A stretch of DNA of 64,000 nucleotides from Pseudalkalibacillus berkeleyi (GCF_021608225.1 NZ_JAKIJS010000002.1:62001-126000), one strand, 5' to 3'. Positions 9,488 through 17,878 are shown, counted from the first letter of the stretch. Notes: a model not told the origin generated them from the sequence alone. Numbers and translations: made by a program.

Positions 9488-9862
9488 ATGCGCAAACAAA
9501 TGACTTTCGTTATGCTTTTGATGCTTATCCTGACGGGATGTTCACTAGCTTTAACAAATGATCCAACGCAACAAGCCATTGATCAGTTTACTCCACAACA
9601 CGCGAATCAGTATCATATCGTCGTTTTCTATGATCAGGAACCACCTGAAGATAAGGACGTAATCAAAGAGATTGAAGACAACTTGGCGTCGAATAATATT
9701 AGTAGCCAGGTCACTTATCAAAAAGTGAAGGACGATGCAGACTATAGTGAATTGCTTGATGTAACGGGTGGAGACATTCTTGTGTTCGATTATGATGGTA
9801 TTAAGTATAATTCGGTGTCTCCTGAAAATCTATTAAAGTTGATCAAAGATACGATTGAATAA
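9488..9862 (+). CDS. Small lipoprotein
   Basis: A 124-aa precursor with a lipoprotein signal peptide: MRKQ, a hydrophobic stretch, then the lipobox LTGC with Cys18 as the lipidation site. The mature part is about 107 residues, acidic, and has an alpha/beta look (YHIVVFYDQEPPEDKDV..., GGDILVFDYDGIKY). It would be anchored to the outer face of the membrane. No domain is recognised. Start ATG 9488 has GGGAGA seven bases upstream. It is followed by a GGGAC-type repeat and a strong hairpin. Confidence 0.8.
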   Translation: MRKQMTFVMLLMLILTGCSLALTNDPTQQAIDQFTPQHANQYHIVVFYDQEPPEDKDVIKEIEDNLASNNISSQVTYQKVKDDADYSELLDVTGGDILVFDYDGIKYNSVSPENLLKLIKDTIE

Positions 9863-9871
9863 AATGACGAA

Positions 9872-9900
9872 GTGGGACGACGGACCTGTCCCCGTGTCCC
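9872..9900. repeat. GGGAC...GTCCC dispersed repeat, copy A
   Basis: GTGGGACGACGGACCTGTCC then CCGTGTCCC. Same core as copies at 11052, 11091 and 12785: an outer GGGAC/GTCCC pair around GGACCTGTCC. Confidence 0.8.
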
Positions 9901-9909
9901 AAAAAAAAG

Positions 9910-9933
9910 ACACCTCCGAATGATCGGAGGTGT
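9910..9933 (+). terminator. Terminator after the lipoprotein gene
   Basis: Stem ACACCTCCG (9910-9918) with CGGAGGTGT (9925-9933). The T tract is short (TTTCTATT). The preceding A-run lets it serve both strands. Confidence 0.75.
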
Positions 9934-9996
9934 TTCTATTAAAGGGGAGTACGCTGTTCTATATTATTTTTAAAGCTTGTCCTTATAGAAAGGACG

Positions 9997-10431
9997 CTAC
10001 AATAATACAGGTTTGATCTGACCTCGGATTTCACCTGTCGGGTTCTGTTCTGTGTGGACGTTGACGTAAGCTTTCTCTCTTTCCATTAAACGGATGAGAT
10101 CGGCTACACATTCAACACCTGCATCGTTTGGAAGGATGTCTTTATCTGAGATGACACCTCGCACAACGCCTCGACGTGTTGAAATTCCGTTTTGTTCTTC
10201 AAGTGTCAATAGATCAGCTCCAAACAAGAAGACCAATACCGGACCGTTTTCTCCTCGAGCCCCAGCGTGGATATGGGCTTGGACAAAATTACGGATGTCG
10301 TTCACTTCCATTTCGAACTTGATGCGTGTTCGAGAACGGTTAGCGGCGAACTTCGCCATACCACTAGCATCTGTGTTGACCGGTGGTACTTCTTGTCTAC
10401 CAGTTAGGTTGGCAGCAAAATATTTATACAT
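9997..10431 (-). CDS. CHRD-domain protein
   Basis: A 144-aa protein that is almost entirely one CHRD domain, the immunoglobulin-like repeat first seen in chordin. Diagnostic blocks are all present: LTGRQEVPPVNTDASG near the N-terminus, QAHIHAGARGENGPVLVFLF in the middle, and AYVNVHTEQNPTGEIRGQI at the C-terminus. No signal peptide is visible, unlike many CHRD proteins. Function in bacteria is unknown. ATG 10431 is preceded by AGGAGGTGATAGA, a strong ribosome site. It stands alone between converging and diverging genes. Confidence 0.92.
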   Translation of the reverse strand: MYKYFAANLTGRQEVPPVNTDASGMAKFAANRSRTRIKFEMEVNDIRNFVQAHIHAGARGENGPVLVFLFGADLLTLEEQNGISTRRGVVRGVISDKDILPNDAGVECVADLIRLMEREKAYVNVHTEQNPTGEIRGQIKPVLL

Positions 10432-10582
10432 TCTATCACCTCCTATTAAAGAGATATAATAGTTTATTCAACAAGAGACGTTTTGGTATAGATAGAATCA
10501 CTAGTACTGTTTGTCCGGCATGCACAAACGCCTAGACCATTCATATACTGACTTATGAGTTATAAGGACGGAGGCGTAGGGC

Positions 10583-11047
10583 ATGAAGTTCACAGTTCAT
10601 TACATTCCGCTCAGTAAAATTAAACAAGGATCTAAGGTCAATATCACCGAGCGGATTAAAAGACTGCAAGGGATTGTTTGGGATTGCATGTACCTTATAG
10701 TCGTCAAAGAAAACCAAAAAGACGGCAGCTACACCCTCGTTAGCGGTTTAGAGCGATATGATTATTTGAAAAACTTTACGAAAAATGTGTACGCACCATG
10801 CCTCGTAGATCAAAGTACACCTACCGGCTGGAAAGGCTGGTTCTACCGCCTTCGCAAAAAGGATCAGAATGGTGATTATCCACTCATTCCAAAAAGCTGG
10901 TCAATCGTACGCACCTTTTTAAAACAAGAACCCCGCTTCAAGGATTTATCCCGATTCCAACAAATACGCGTCCTTTATCTAGGCGCAAGATACAAACGAA
11001 CCGTCATATTAACGATGCAAAAACGAGTCAATCAACTAATGAAATGA
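10583..11047 (+). CDS. ParB/Srx-like N-terminal domain protein
   Basis: A basic 154-aa protein. The first ~75 residues (YIPLSKIKQGSKVNITERIKRL..., YTLVSGLERYDYLK) look like the ParB/sulfiredoxin-like nucleotide-binding fold, with the run of I-P-L-S-K-I, a downstream helix, and a 'VSGLERY' resembling the family's DGxHR-type turn. No DNA-binding HTH of a true ParB is evident, and no parA partner is near, so plasmid partition is not implied. ATG 10583 lies after GGAGGCGTAGGGC. Role unknown; the family call is moderate. Confidence 0.65.
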   Translation: MKFTVHYIPLSKIKQGSKVNITERIKRLQGIVWDCMYLIVVKENQKDGSYTLVSGLERYDYLKNFTKNVYAPCLVDQSTPTGWKGWFYRLRKKDQNGDYPLIPKSWSIVRTFLKQEPRFKDLSRFQQIRVLYLGARYKRTVILTMQKRVNQLMK

Positions 11048-11051
11048 GAGA

Positions 11052-11078
11052 GGGACAAGGGGACAGGTACCTTGTCCC
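11052..11078. repeat. GGGAC...GTCCC dispersed repeat, copy B
   Basis: GGGACAAGG (11052-11060) pairs with CCTTGTCCC (11070-11078). Orientation of the core is opposite to copies A, C and D (GGACAGGT rather than ACCTGTCC). It starts four bases after the ParB-like gene and could act as its terminator stem, though no T-run follows. Confidence 0.8.
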
Positions 11079-11090
11079 AAAGCAGTAAAA

Positions 11091-11120
11091 ATGGGTCGAG
11101 GGACCTGTCTCTATGTCCCA
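11091..11120. repeat. GGGAC...GTCCC dispersed repeat, copy C
   Basis: ATGGGTCGAGGGACCTGTCT then CTATGTCCCA. More diverged than the other copies; it lies 12 bases after copy B, in opposite orientation, making a composite inverted pair. Confidence 0.7.
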
Positions 11121-11187
11121 TTTATCTGAATATTGTGTTAAAATAAAGTGAGTTGTAATCACTCGTTTGTTGTGAGGGAGGGATTGA

Positions 11188-11952
11188 ATGGGACGTATTC
11201 ACGGTGGAATGGCTGGTATCAATTCAGTCATGTATTACGGAAATGACAAGAAAGTGAAGGCGAAAAGGGGGCAGGACGGACAGATTGTTGTTAAAGAACA
11301 ACGCCTTGTGCCAAATCGGTTTTTGAAAATCAAACAAAAACTCGAGAAAATTCCTTTTGTTCGTGGCGCTTGGATGATCATGAAAACGATGCTCATGACG
11401 TGGAAGGTTTATTTAGGCGTGTTAATGGTGTTTCTGTTACAGAAAATGAGTGGTGATTTAGTCAGCAGCTCAAAAGCAGAAGGACTGTTCACGAACGGGT
11501 TGGCAGTTTTCCCTGAACAGACACATCATATCGTAACGTTTGGTAGCTTCATGCTTTTGTTTGCTATGCTCGTGAAATTCACATCTCTCGGAAAGTACCA
11601 CGGGGCAGAGCATATGGTGGATAATGCCTACAGTCAAACCAAAGATCTTTCAATAGAAAACGTAATGAATTTTTCAAGGATTCATAACAAATGTGGTACA
11701 AACTTAGTCGTGTTCATTTTCATGTTCTATTCTGTTCTTTACTTAATGATGAATAGCATACTCGCAATCTTGTTAGCTTTTGTACTAGGATACGAGGTGT
11801 TCATTCTTCGGAATAAAAAGGTGAACCATCTGCTAAAGCCGATTTACAAACTTGGTCATGCTGCGCAATATGCACTCTTCACGGCACAACCAGACAAAGA
11901 GCATGTTGAAGTGGCTGTCGCTGCTTATGATGGTATTGTTTTAGAAAAATAA
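11188..11952 (+). CDS. DUF1385 family membrane protein (YqhQ-like)
   Basis: A 254-aa protein. The N-terminus MGRIHGGMAGINSVMYYG and the central KYHGAEHMVDNAYSQTKDLS followed by FSRIHNKCGTNLVVFIF are the DUF1385 signature: a conserved HGAEH and a RxHxxCGT. About four membrane segments surround these motifs (residues ~73-90, 113-130, 175-190, 193-208). Bacillus YqhQ is in the same family and somewhat longer. The biochemical role is unknown; His and Cys suggest metal binding. Start ATG 11188 follows GAGGGAGGGATTGA. A terminator follows. Confidence 0.85.
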   Translation: MGRIHGGMAGINSVMYYGNDKKVKAKRGQDGQIVVKEQRLVPNRFLKIKQKLEKIPFVRGAWMIMKTMLMTWKVYLGVLMVFLLQKMSGDLVSSSKAEGLFTNGLAVFPEQTHHIVTFGSFMLLFAMLVKFTSLGKYHGAEHMVDNAYSQTKDLSIENVMNFSRIHNKCGTNLVVFIFMFYSVLYLMMNSILAILLAFVLGYEVFILRNKKVNHLLKPIYKLGHAAQYALFTAQPDKEHVEVAVAAYDGIVLEK

Positions 11953-11970
11953 CCTGTAAGGTTTAAGAGG

Positions 11971-12009
11971 CTGACTCAAAAGGATGTTCTTTCGTCCTTT
12001 TAGGGTCAG
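11971..12009 (+). terminator. Terminator of the DUF1385 gene
   Basis: CTGACTCAAAAGGA pairs with TCCTTTTAGGGTCAG around a short loop, followed by TTTTTTG. Confidence 0.8.
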
Positions 12010-12146
12010 TTTTTTGTTTCAGGTAGAACGATGATAAAAAATACAAGAGTATTACTAATGCAGATCGTTTTTTGCATTTCTCTAGCACTTATAGATACCT
12101 TCTTATAAGATAGAATGAACGAAAAGATCGAAAGAAGGGCAGTTAT

Positions 12147-12782
12147 ATGAAGCTTCGTGTGCAAATTCCATTTTTCATCATTGGGTTGATTCTATTTAGC
12201 TACGGGATTGCAGTCGCGATCCAGGTCCAACATTTAGGGATTCATCCTTGGGACGTCCTCAACATTGCGCTATTTGAAAAATACGGTTTTACAATTGGAA
12301 CTTGGGCAGTGCTCGTTGGACTGTTCCTTGTGGTGATTTCCTACTTTCTTGATAAAAGATATATCAATATCGGAACCTTCCTGAACGCCTTGTCGGTCGG
12401 TCCTTTAGTTGATTTATTTCTATATATGAATTGGACACCGCATCCATCTTCTCTCACTTCGAGTATCTTCGTGTTAATTCTAGGTGTCGTTGTAATGGGT
12501 GTAGGGGGTGGCATGTACTCGGCTGCTAGGATTGGAGCAGGTCCGAGGGATGGCTTCATGCTATCCATTTCGGATAAGCTCGGAACGTCCATTAGTAGGG
12601 TTAGAATTGTGGTGGAAAGCCTTGTCCTTGTGCTTGGCTGGGTGCTCGGTGGACCTGTATTCATCTTTACTTTCATTTATACGTTTATCCAGAGCCCAAT
12701 TTTCCAATACGCTTACCATTTGACGACAAAATGGGTGGAAATCTTATCAGCACCACTTAAAACGAAAGAAAAAGTAAGCTGA
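12147..12782 (+). CDS. YczE/YitT-type membrane protein
   Basis: A 211-aa integral membrane protein with five to six helices. The signatures IHPWDVLNIALFEKYG (residues ~32-47) and RIGAGPRDGFMLSISDKLG (~130-148) are two related half-repeats seen in the YczE/YyaS/YitT family, in which each half has a G-x-x-P-x-D/R loop between helices. In B. subtilis a member, YczE, affects antimicrobial peptide or lipopeptide production, but general function is unknown. Start ATG 12147 has AAAGAAGGG about ten bases upstream. It ends two bases before a copy of the GGGAC repeat, which may close the transcript. Confidence 0.85.
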   Translation: MKLRVQIPFFIIGLILFSYGIAVAIQVQHLGIHPWDVLNIALFEKYGFTIGTWAVLVGLFLVVISYFLDKRYINIGTFLNALSVGPLVDLFLYMNWTPHPSSLTSSIFVLILGVVVMGVGGGMYSAARIGAGPRDGFMLSISDKLGTSISRVRIVVESLVLVLGWVLGGPVFIFTFIYTFIQSPIFQYAYHLTTKWVEILSAPLKTKEKVS

Positions 12783-12784
12783 AA

Positions 12785-12814
12785 GTGGGACAAGGGACCT
12801 GTCCCCGCGTCCCA
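12785..12814. repeat. GGGAC...GTCCC dispersed repeat, copy D
   Basis: GTGGGACAAGGGACCTGTCC then CCGCGTCCCA, near-identical to copy A. It lies directly after the YczE-type gene stop. Confidence 0.8.
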
Positions 12815-12904
12815 TATTTGTAAATCTAGTACTTGTACCTATTCCTTTTTGGTGCTCGTTTAATAGAATATAGTATTCCCTTATAGAAAGGAGGGAATAC
12901 GGAT

Positions 12905-13195
12905 ATGGGTTGCTCATGTTCCAGCTACGTTTCTTCTTGTAACTCTTGCTCAAAATCTTATTCCAAATCATGTGATGGATGTGCTTGTGATTTCTTTCGT
13001 GATTTGAGACCAGGTACAGTTGTACTATTATCTCTTGATGGGTCGACAATAGCCATTCGTTTTCTTTGCTTTGATCCAAAGAGCTGTTGTGTGACGGGTC
13101 AAATTGCTAAAGCAGCAGAAGACGAAGTCACCCTTGATAGTCGTGGTGTTATTACTTTCGACTGTCGTAAGGTAGGTTTTGTAGGCTTAGCTTAA
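12905..13195 (+). CDS. Cysteine-rich small protein, possible spore-layer protein
   Basis: A 96-aa protein with seven cysteines in its first 28 residues (C3, C5, C12, C15, C23, C26, C28) and four more later (FLCFD, KSCCVTG, FDCRK). Ser- and Tyr-rich spacing (SSYVSSCNSCSKSYSKSC) is typical of disulfide-crosslinked coat or exosporium proteins, which is the inference here. The second half is beta-rich and hydrophobic (GTVVLLSLDGSTIAIRFLCF). No family name is certain. GAAAGGAGGG sits upstream of ATG 12905. It has its own strong terminator. Confidence 0.75.
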   Translation: MGCSCSSYVSSCNSCSKSYSKSCDGCACDFFRDLRPGTVVLLSLDGSTIAIRFLCFDPKSCCVTGQIAKAAEDEVTLDSRGVITFDCRKVGFVGLA

Positions 13196-13206
13196 AAACG
13201 TACAAA

Positions 13207-13236
13207 AGGACTGTCCGTTAAATAATGGACAGTCCT
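13207..13236 (+). terminator. Terminator of the Cys-rich gene
   Basis: Perfect 10-bp stem AGGACTGTCC (13207-13216) with GGACAGTCCT (13227-13236), then CTTT. Confidence 0.85.
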
Positions 13237-13303
13237 CTTTACGTTCAACTTGAAAACAAAGCTTCTAAGCATTACACATACGCATGTCTTTTCTATAGGG
13301 TGT

Positions 13304-15283
13304 CTATAGGTTCACCCACGAATATTCTGCGCCCCAGCTTTCTTTTGCGAGGTTTTCGATTCGTTCAACGATGTCATCCTCAACTGCGAAAGCATCGCCT
13401 TGTTCATACGGGTTGTAATGGAAGGCGTATAATCTCGAGACGAATTCGTGGAATGGTAAGGAAGACTCTCCTTCACGCTCACCATTTCCTGTTACGCTCG
13501 GTTCAATGCCTTGTCCCCAATTTTGTGATCCATCGTTATTTGGATTGTAGAAGTAGACACGATGATCACCACTCGGTACGCGGTCGATTCTCAAAATTGA
13601 TACGGCGTGGAAGCCGAGTAATTTACCGTGCACATTCGTAATGAATATACCGACTGGATTCGGATAAATCAATTCGTAATCGTCGTTATAGTCTGGATGA
13701 TGCGTCGCGTAAAATAAACGTACATATCCTTGGTAGTCAGATACTGTTCCCGTAATTGGCTCAATCACTGTGCTGAAACCACGCTGCACCCAGTTTCCGT
13801 AAAATTCAGGATTCACCCATTTGTGTCCATCTTCACCACGGAGAGCGACACGGACCATCATCTCGTTATAAATTCTATCGAGATGAGGGACCAATACGAG
13901 TGAGACAGGATCAAGCTCTTTGTGAAGCTCTGGTGCAAGTCCACCTGTCAAATCCTTTGAATGGATGGGAACACCTTCAAAGGTTAAGTCGATATCTCCA
14001 TCACGTGCTGCACGTGGAATTAATTCCAGTAAGTAGCCAGGCGCATGTTGTGCCCAGAGGCTGATGCCTCGAGCGGATTGACAGGTCGGGTTCAAACCTT
14101 GACTGACACCGAGCGGTTGGCCAAGCACACTGATGACACCTGCAACTAAAATTGAGTTCGCGGTGAGACCAGAACGGTATTCATATGCATTAAATAGCTC
14201 TTTTCGAACTTCCGGTCTTATATCAAGTTCGATTAAACGGCGTAATCCTGGTGCAACAGGACTTGACGATAACACGCCACGGTCAAGCATTCGGGATAAT
14301 CCGTAAATCGTTTGCGCAGTCGCAGGATAAACCGCGACTTTGATGAGTTGCTTAACGAGTTCAATATGTTCTTCTAAATTGGCTTTACCTTTGTCGGTCA
14401 GCATTAAAGCTTCTGATAGCAACTCCGGCTTGCTTTTGTTCAACGCGCGCAACAATATCGCGTGATGTGGTGCAACGATCCCTGTTTTTTGCATCGATTC
14501 AGCAAAAGCGTTTGCTTCAGCTACGAGTTCATCTCCAACGACGTTTTTCAACTCTCTCCTATAGTCATTGATGTTTGAAAACCGCTTGCTCAGTGGGGAC
14601 GGCCCTTCGACAGCTTCAATATAGTCCTGAAGATCTTCAGGCTGATTTTCACCGGGCTCTGACTCGAGTAGTTTTCTTGCTGTACGGATCATAGAAATGA
14701 TTCGTTTGACCATAATTGGTCGTTGTCCAGTCAGTTGGTTAATTTCAACGAGCAACGTTTTCGAGAGAGAAGATGAGGAGAGCTGTGTGAATAAGAACTG
14801 GAAGAAGCGTTGAGCACGGTCGTATTGCTCAGCGTTTTCCAATTTCTCTATACGCGTTTCTTCAGAGCCATTTGGAAACAGTAAATCTAAGTTCAAGGCC
14901 ATGATTTCATTTAGAAATTCTTCCGCTTCGTCTTTTGTAACTGAATTGTGACTATACATTCCTTTTGCAACGGCAAGCATGCGCATGTCACTCATCACTT
15001 CGATGATGGAAGCAAGACCTTTAGATTTTAAAGAACCTGATACAAGAGGGGCTTGTAATTTAGAAGCATCCTCCCAAGGTCCTGAACTGAATACACCAGC
15101 TTGGTCAAAACGATGAGCGAAACTAAAGAGCGTCTCCATACCTTCCACCGTTTCCATCAATCGACCCGCTTCTTGGTAGACATCTGTTTGGTACATTGAT
15201 TTTGCAAAAGTTGCAGCTTGTTCGAGCTCATCCAGTGCACTTGAGAAACGTTCTACATTTTTCTCCGTCAATTCTGAAGTCAT
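13304..15283 (-). CDS. 659-aa protein with a papain-like cysteine hydrolase signature, paired with an ATP-grasp ligase
   Basis: No close family recognised. The first ~370 residues are helical and lack motifs. The C-terminal half has papain-type landmarks in order: Q395-x5-C401 in SQGLNPTCQSARGISLW (the Gln-to-Cys spacing of papain, followed by a helix), H559 in LLGFHAVSILRI, and N580 in VYFYNPNNDGSQNWGQG, which resembles the papain Asn-Trp-Gly strand. I infer a Cys-His-Asn hydrolase or acyl-transferase; cytoplasmic, as there is no signal peptide. ATG 15283 follows AAAGGAG, 34 bases after the ATP-grasp stop, so the two form an operon. A ligase plus a peptidase-fold partner suggests making and trimming, or cyclising, a peptide. 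Function is unproven. Confidence 0.7.
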   Translation of the reverse strand: MTSELTEKNVERFSSALDELEQAATFAKSMYQTDVYQEAGRLMETVEGMETLFSFAHRFDQAGVFSSGPWEDASKLQAPLVSGSLKSKGLASIIEVMSDMRMLAVAKGMYSHNSVTKDEAEEFLNEIMALNLDLLFPNGSEETRIEKLENAEQYDRAQRFFQFLFTQLSSSSLSKTLLVEINQLTGQRPIMVKRIISMIRTARKLLESEPGENQPEDLQDYIEAVEGPSPLSKRFSNINDYRRELKNVVGDELVAEANAFAESMQKTGIVAPHHAILLRALNKSKPELLSEALMLTDKGKANLEEHIELVKQLIKVAVYPATAQTIYGLSRMLDRGVLSSSPVAPGLRRLIELDIRPEVRKELFNAYEYRSGLTANSILVAGVISVLGQPLGVSQGLNPTCQSARGISLWAQHAPGYLLELIPRAARDGDIDLTFEGVPIHSKDLTGGLAPELHKELDPVSLVLVPHLDRIYNEMMVRVALRGEDGHKWVNPEFYGNWVQRGFSTVIEPITGTVSDYQGYVRLFYATHHPDYNDDYELIYPNPVGIFITNVHGKLLGFHAVSILRIDRVPSGDHRVYFYNPNNDGSQNWGQGIEPSVTGNGEREGESSLPFHEFVSRLYAFHYNPYEQGDAFAVEDDIVERIENLAKESWGAEYSWVNL

Positions 15284-15317
15284 AGTCCAACTCCTTTACT
15301 ACAAAGATTCTCTTCAA

Positions 15318-16592
15318 TTAGACGTAGAAATCGTACTTCTCATACTTTTTCAGAAGGTCGCGCATTTCTTCGCTATCCTTCCCGTAGAAGAAGATTGTAC
15401 CGTAATGGTTACCGAATCCGATCCGGTCAGATACCTTTCCTTGTTCAGGTGTAAACATATCGTGTTTTTCGAAAATGGGATGGTCTTCTAGTTCTTTGGG
15501 TACGTTGAGGTCTTGGATGAAGTTTCTATGAGGATGTACCATTAAGCAGCCAGCATAGCCTTCAGGAGATTGGCTGTCGTCTGGGAAAAATGCTCGAAGT
15601 TGTTCTTCTGTGGTGTTAGGGTCGCTACATAAGATTTGTGCCTGATAAGCATTAAAACCATGAGCACGTTCAATCAAGTCGAAGATATGTCCACCAGGTA
15701 CACGCGCAGCAACTTCGCCGAAATGTAGCGTACCGTCTGGTGTGATGAAATACTCTGGATGGATGACACCATACTCGATTTCAAACGCATTAATTAAATG
15801 TTCAATCGCCTGACGTATTTGAGGACGTTTTTCCTCAAGTGTTGGTGAGGCTGGAACAAAGTTGGAGTAACCGAGTTTGACGTACTCCGTAATATTTAGA
15901 AATTGGATTTTACCATTATGGATGAACACTTCACATGAAAATTCTTGACCATCCAAGTGGCTCTCCATTAGTAACGGAAAATCTTGATCATTCAATGCTT
16001 CGATTTCTTCTGGATTATCAATCGCTCGATGACCGACAGATCCAGCTTTATCAAGCGGTTTAACATGGATCGGATCGTTCTTATCGCCTTCAACTTTTAA
16101 CAAAGCTTCGTTCACACGCTTCAAGAAGCGTTTAACATCATCCTTATTATGAGCTTCTTCAAAAACGCCTACCTTAATGCCGGCGATTTGTGCTTTCCGT
16201 TTCATCATGCCCTTGTCTCTTAGTAAAAGAGAGCGGTTAAACACGCGTGGTTCTTGACGGAAACGGGAGTTAAGCGCTCCAGCCCATTCGACACACTCCT
16301 CATAGAGCGGCACGGCCACTTCAGCTCCGAGTGCTTTCAGCTTTTTAAAAAGTAGATCAGAGCCTTCATTCAACCGATCGAAATCCCATCCGATGAATTG
16401 AATATCGTTTTTCTCAGCAAAATGCTCGAAATCTGGTGGTCCGACAACAACGAACGGCTTCTCTAATTTAGCGCAAGCTTCAATTGCCGGTAAGCTCCAG
16501 CCGATTAATGCTGTTAAATAAGGCTTCGTTTTGTCTTGATCATCTACTTTCATCGTACCAGGAAGATCCATTTGTTCCAGTTCCAAAGTCAT
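15318..16592 (-). CDS. ATP-grasp carboxylate-amine ligase
   Basis: A 424-aa ATP-grasp enzyme. Seen: an N-terminal Rossmann-like region (residues ~25-110), the ATP-binding HVKPLDKAGSVGHR (~197-210), MESHLDGQEFSCEVF (~228-243), and the metal site HFGEVAARVPGGHIFDLIE (~310-328), where the E-x-x-A-R-x-x-G-G pattern matches L-amino-acid ligases and carbamoyl-phosphate-synthetase-like proteins. Such enzymes join a carboxylate to an amine through an acyl phosphate, often forming dipeptides or tailoring peptides. ATG 16592 follows AAAGGAGA. It is the first gene of a two-gene operon with the papain-like protein. Substrates unknown. Confidence 0.88.
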   Translation of the reverse strand: MTLELEQMDLPGTMKVDDQDKTKPYLTALIGWSLPAIEACAKLEKPFVVVGPPDFEHFAEKNDIQFIGWDFDRLNEGSDLLFKKLKALGAEVAVPLYEECVEWAGALNSRFRQEPRVFNRSLLLRDKGMMKRKAQIAGIKVGVFEEAHNKDDVKRFLKRVNEALLKVEGDKNDPIHVKPLDKAGSVGHRAIDNPEEIEALNDQDFPLLMESHLDGQEFSCEVFIHNGKIQFLNITEYVKLGYSNFVPASPTLEEKRPQIRQAIEHLINAFEIEYGVIHPEYFITPDGTLHFGEVAARVPGGHIFDLIERAHGFNAYQAQILCSDPNTTEEQLRAFFPDDSQSPEGYAGCLMVHPHRNFIQDLNVPKELEDHPIFEKHDMFTPEQGKVSDRIGFGNHYGTIFFYGKDSEEMRDLLKKYEKYDFYV

Positions 16593-16811
16593 CTCTCCTT
16601 TACATTCTTAGTAGTTTCATAACTTTAAAAGATTCATCTCTTTCATTATCACAGTAAAATTCTGAAAATTCAAATGAGAACTAGTGCTAAAAACCATATT
16701 ATGGTCAAGTTGTGGTCTAAACGTTGTGAATTCGATTCCTATCCTCGGATTTTGTCGCTTGCTCCCGAAAGTTATGGGTGGAGTCAACAAACACAGGGGA
16801 GGAAATTGAAC

Positions 16812-17615
16812 ATGAATAAAATGTTAAAAGCGATGTTGATGGTTTTTGTATCTGCAGCTGTATTGATGGCAGCACCGTCATTTGCATCGGCACAAGTAGG
16901 CGATCGCACGTTACATAAAGGCAGCTCTGGTGAAGACGTTGCTGAACTACAAGACTATTTGATGACAAAAGGGAAGTTCCCTTACCATACTGCAACAGGA
17001 TATTATGGACCAATTACAGAGGAAGCTGTGAAAGATTTTCAAGCTTCTCGTAACTTAAAGCAGGACGGAGTTGCTGGGCCAAATACAAACCATGCCATTC
17101 AAGTGCTTCGATATGGAGACATCGGTAAACAAGTCATCCATATTCAAACGCAATTGAAAAAGGCAGGTCATCATCATACAAGTGTTGATGGACATTATGG
17201 ATCAAATACAATTAATTCAGTAAAAAGCTTCCAAAGTGCAATGGGATTAGAAGCTGACGGAATTGCTGGACCGAAAACACGAGCAAAGCTTGATCAAAAA
17301 GCTTCTCGCACAAATGCTGCTGCTGGAAAAGAAATGACCGTAGAAAGCACATCTTATACAGCAGACTGTGAAGGATGTTCTGGTGTAACGAAGATGGGTA
17401 TCAACTTGAAGAAGTACCCGGATGCAAAAGTGATTGCTGTTGATCCGAGCGTTATTCCACTAGGATCAATCGTTCACGTAGAAGGCTATGGCTATGCAAT
17501 TGCAGCTGACATCGGTGGCGGTGTGAACGGAAAAGCAATTGATGTATTCATCGCAGACCGTGACGAAGCCCTACAATGGGGACGAAAAGACGTTAAAATT
17601 AAAATAGTTGAATAG
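16812..17615 (+). CDS. Secreted cell-wall protein: two peptidoglycan-binding domains plus 3D domain
   Basis: Precursor of 267 aa. Signal peptide about residues 1-28 (MNKMLKAMLMVFVSAAVL..., cleavage near ASAQ). Two PG_binding_1 repeats follow (TLHKGSSGEDVAELQDYL ... GVAGPNT; LRYGDIGKQVIHIQTQL ... GIAGPKTRAKL). The C-terminal ~90 residues are a 3D domain, named for its three Asp: VIAVDPSVIPLGS, AADIGG and IDVFIADRDEALQWG, the fold of MltA-type and YocH-like wall hydrolases. I choose ATG 16812, with GGGGAGG nine bases upstream; the frame extends 46 codons further without a signal-like start. The long leader upstream may be regulatory, but no known riboswitch is recognised. Confidence 0.9.
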   Translation: MNKMLKAMLMVFVSAAVLMAAPSFASAQVGDRTLHKGSSGEDVAELQDYLMTKGKFPYHTATGYYGPITEEAVKDFQASRNLKQDGVAGPNTNHAIQVLRYGDIGKQVIHIQTQLKKAGHHHTSVDGHYGSNTINSVKSFQSAMGLEADGIAGPKTRAKLDQKASRTNAAAGKEMTVESTSYTADCEGCSGVTKMGINLKKYPDAKVIAVDPSVIPLGSIVHVEGYGYAIAADIGGGVNGKAIDVFIADRDEALQWGRKDVKIKIVE

Positions 17616-17632
17616 ATTGTAAGATGAGAAGA

Positions 17633-17672
17633 AGCTGACGCAAAGGATACATTAATACCTTTGCGATCGGCT
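17633..17672 (+). terminator. Terminator of the 3D-domain gene
   Basis: GCAAAGG (in GACGCAAAGG) pairs with CCTTTGC, extended by AGC/GCT outer pairing, followed by TTTTTTT. Confidence 0.85.
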
Positions 17673-17684
17673 TTTTTTGTGTAA

Positions 17685-17798
17685 ATCTTTAGTGTTGTTC
17701 CTTCAATTGAAGAAAAGCAAACGAAAACGTGGGATAACGTGTTTGAAGTAAAGCTGTTTGATCAAAATGGTAATGAAGTGATGTGGGAAGAACAGTAA
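17685..17798 (+). pseudogene. Coding remnant, C-terminal end of an unknown protein
   Basis: After a TAA at 17682 an open frame of 37 codons reads IFSVVPSIEEKQTKTWDNVF, then EVKLFDQNGNEVMWEEQ and stop. It has protein-like composition but no start codon or ribosome site. It looks like the surviving tail of a deleted gene. Source family not recognised. Confidence 0.4.
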
Positions 17799-17878
17799 CA
17801 GAAGTGCCCCCGCTGAGCCAAATCGGTTTAAGAAGGAGAAAATTTCATTTAACAACTAAAATAAACAAGATAAACTTC

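Noticed and set aside
10583-11047. Plasmid partition parB
   Set aside because: Only an N-terminal-like domain, no HTH or parA partner, and chromosomal context.
13225-13641. 138-aa plus-strand ORF opposite the papain-like gene
   Set aside because: Shadow frame of the real minus-strand gene, with no ribosome site.
16600-16811. Possible ydaO/yuaA c-di-AMP riboswitch before the 3D-domain gene
   Set aside because: Such wall genes often have one, but I could not find the conserved blocks; only a weak CTCCC/GGGTGGAG pairing.
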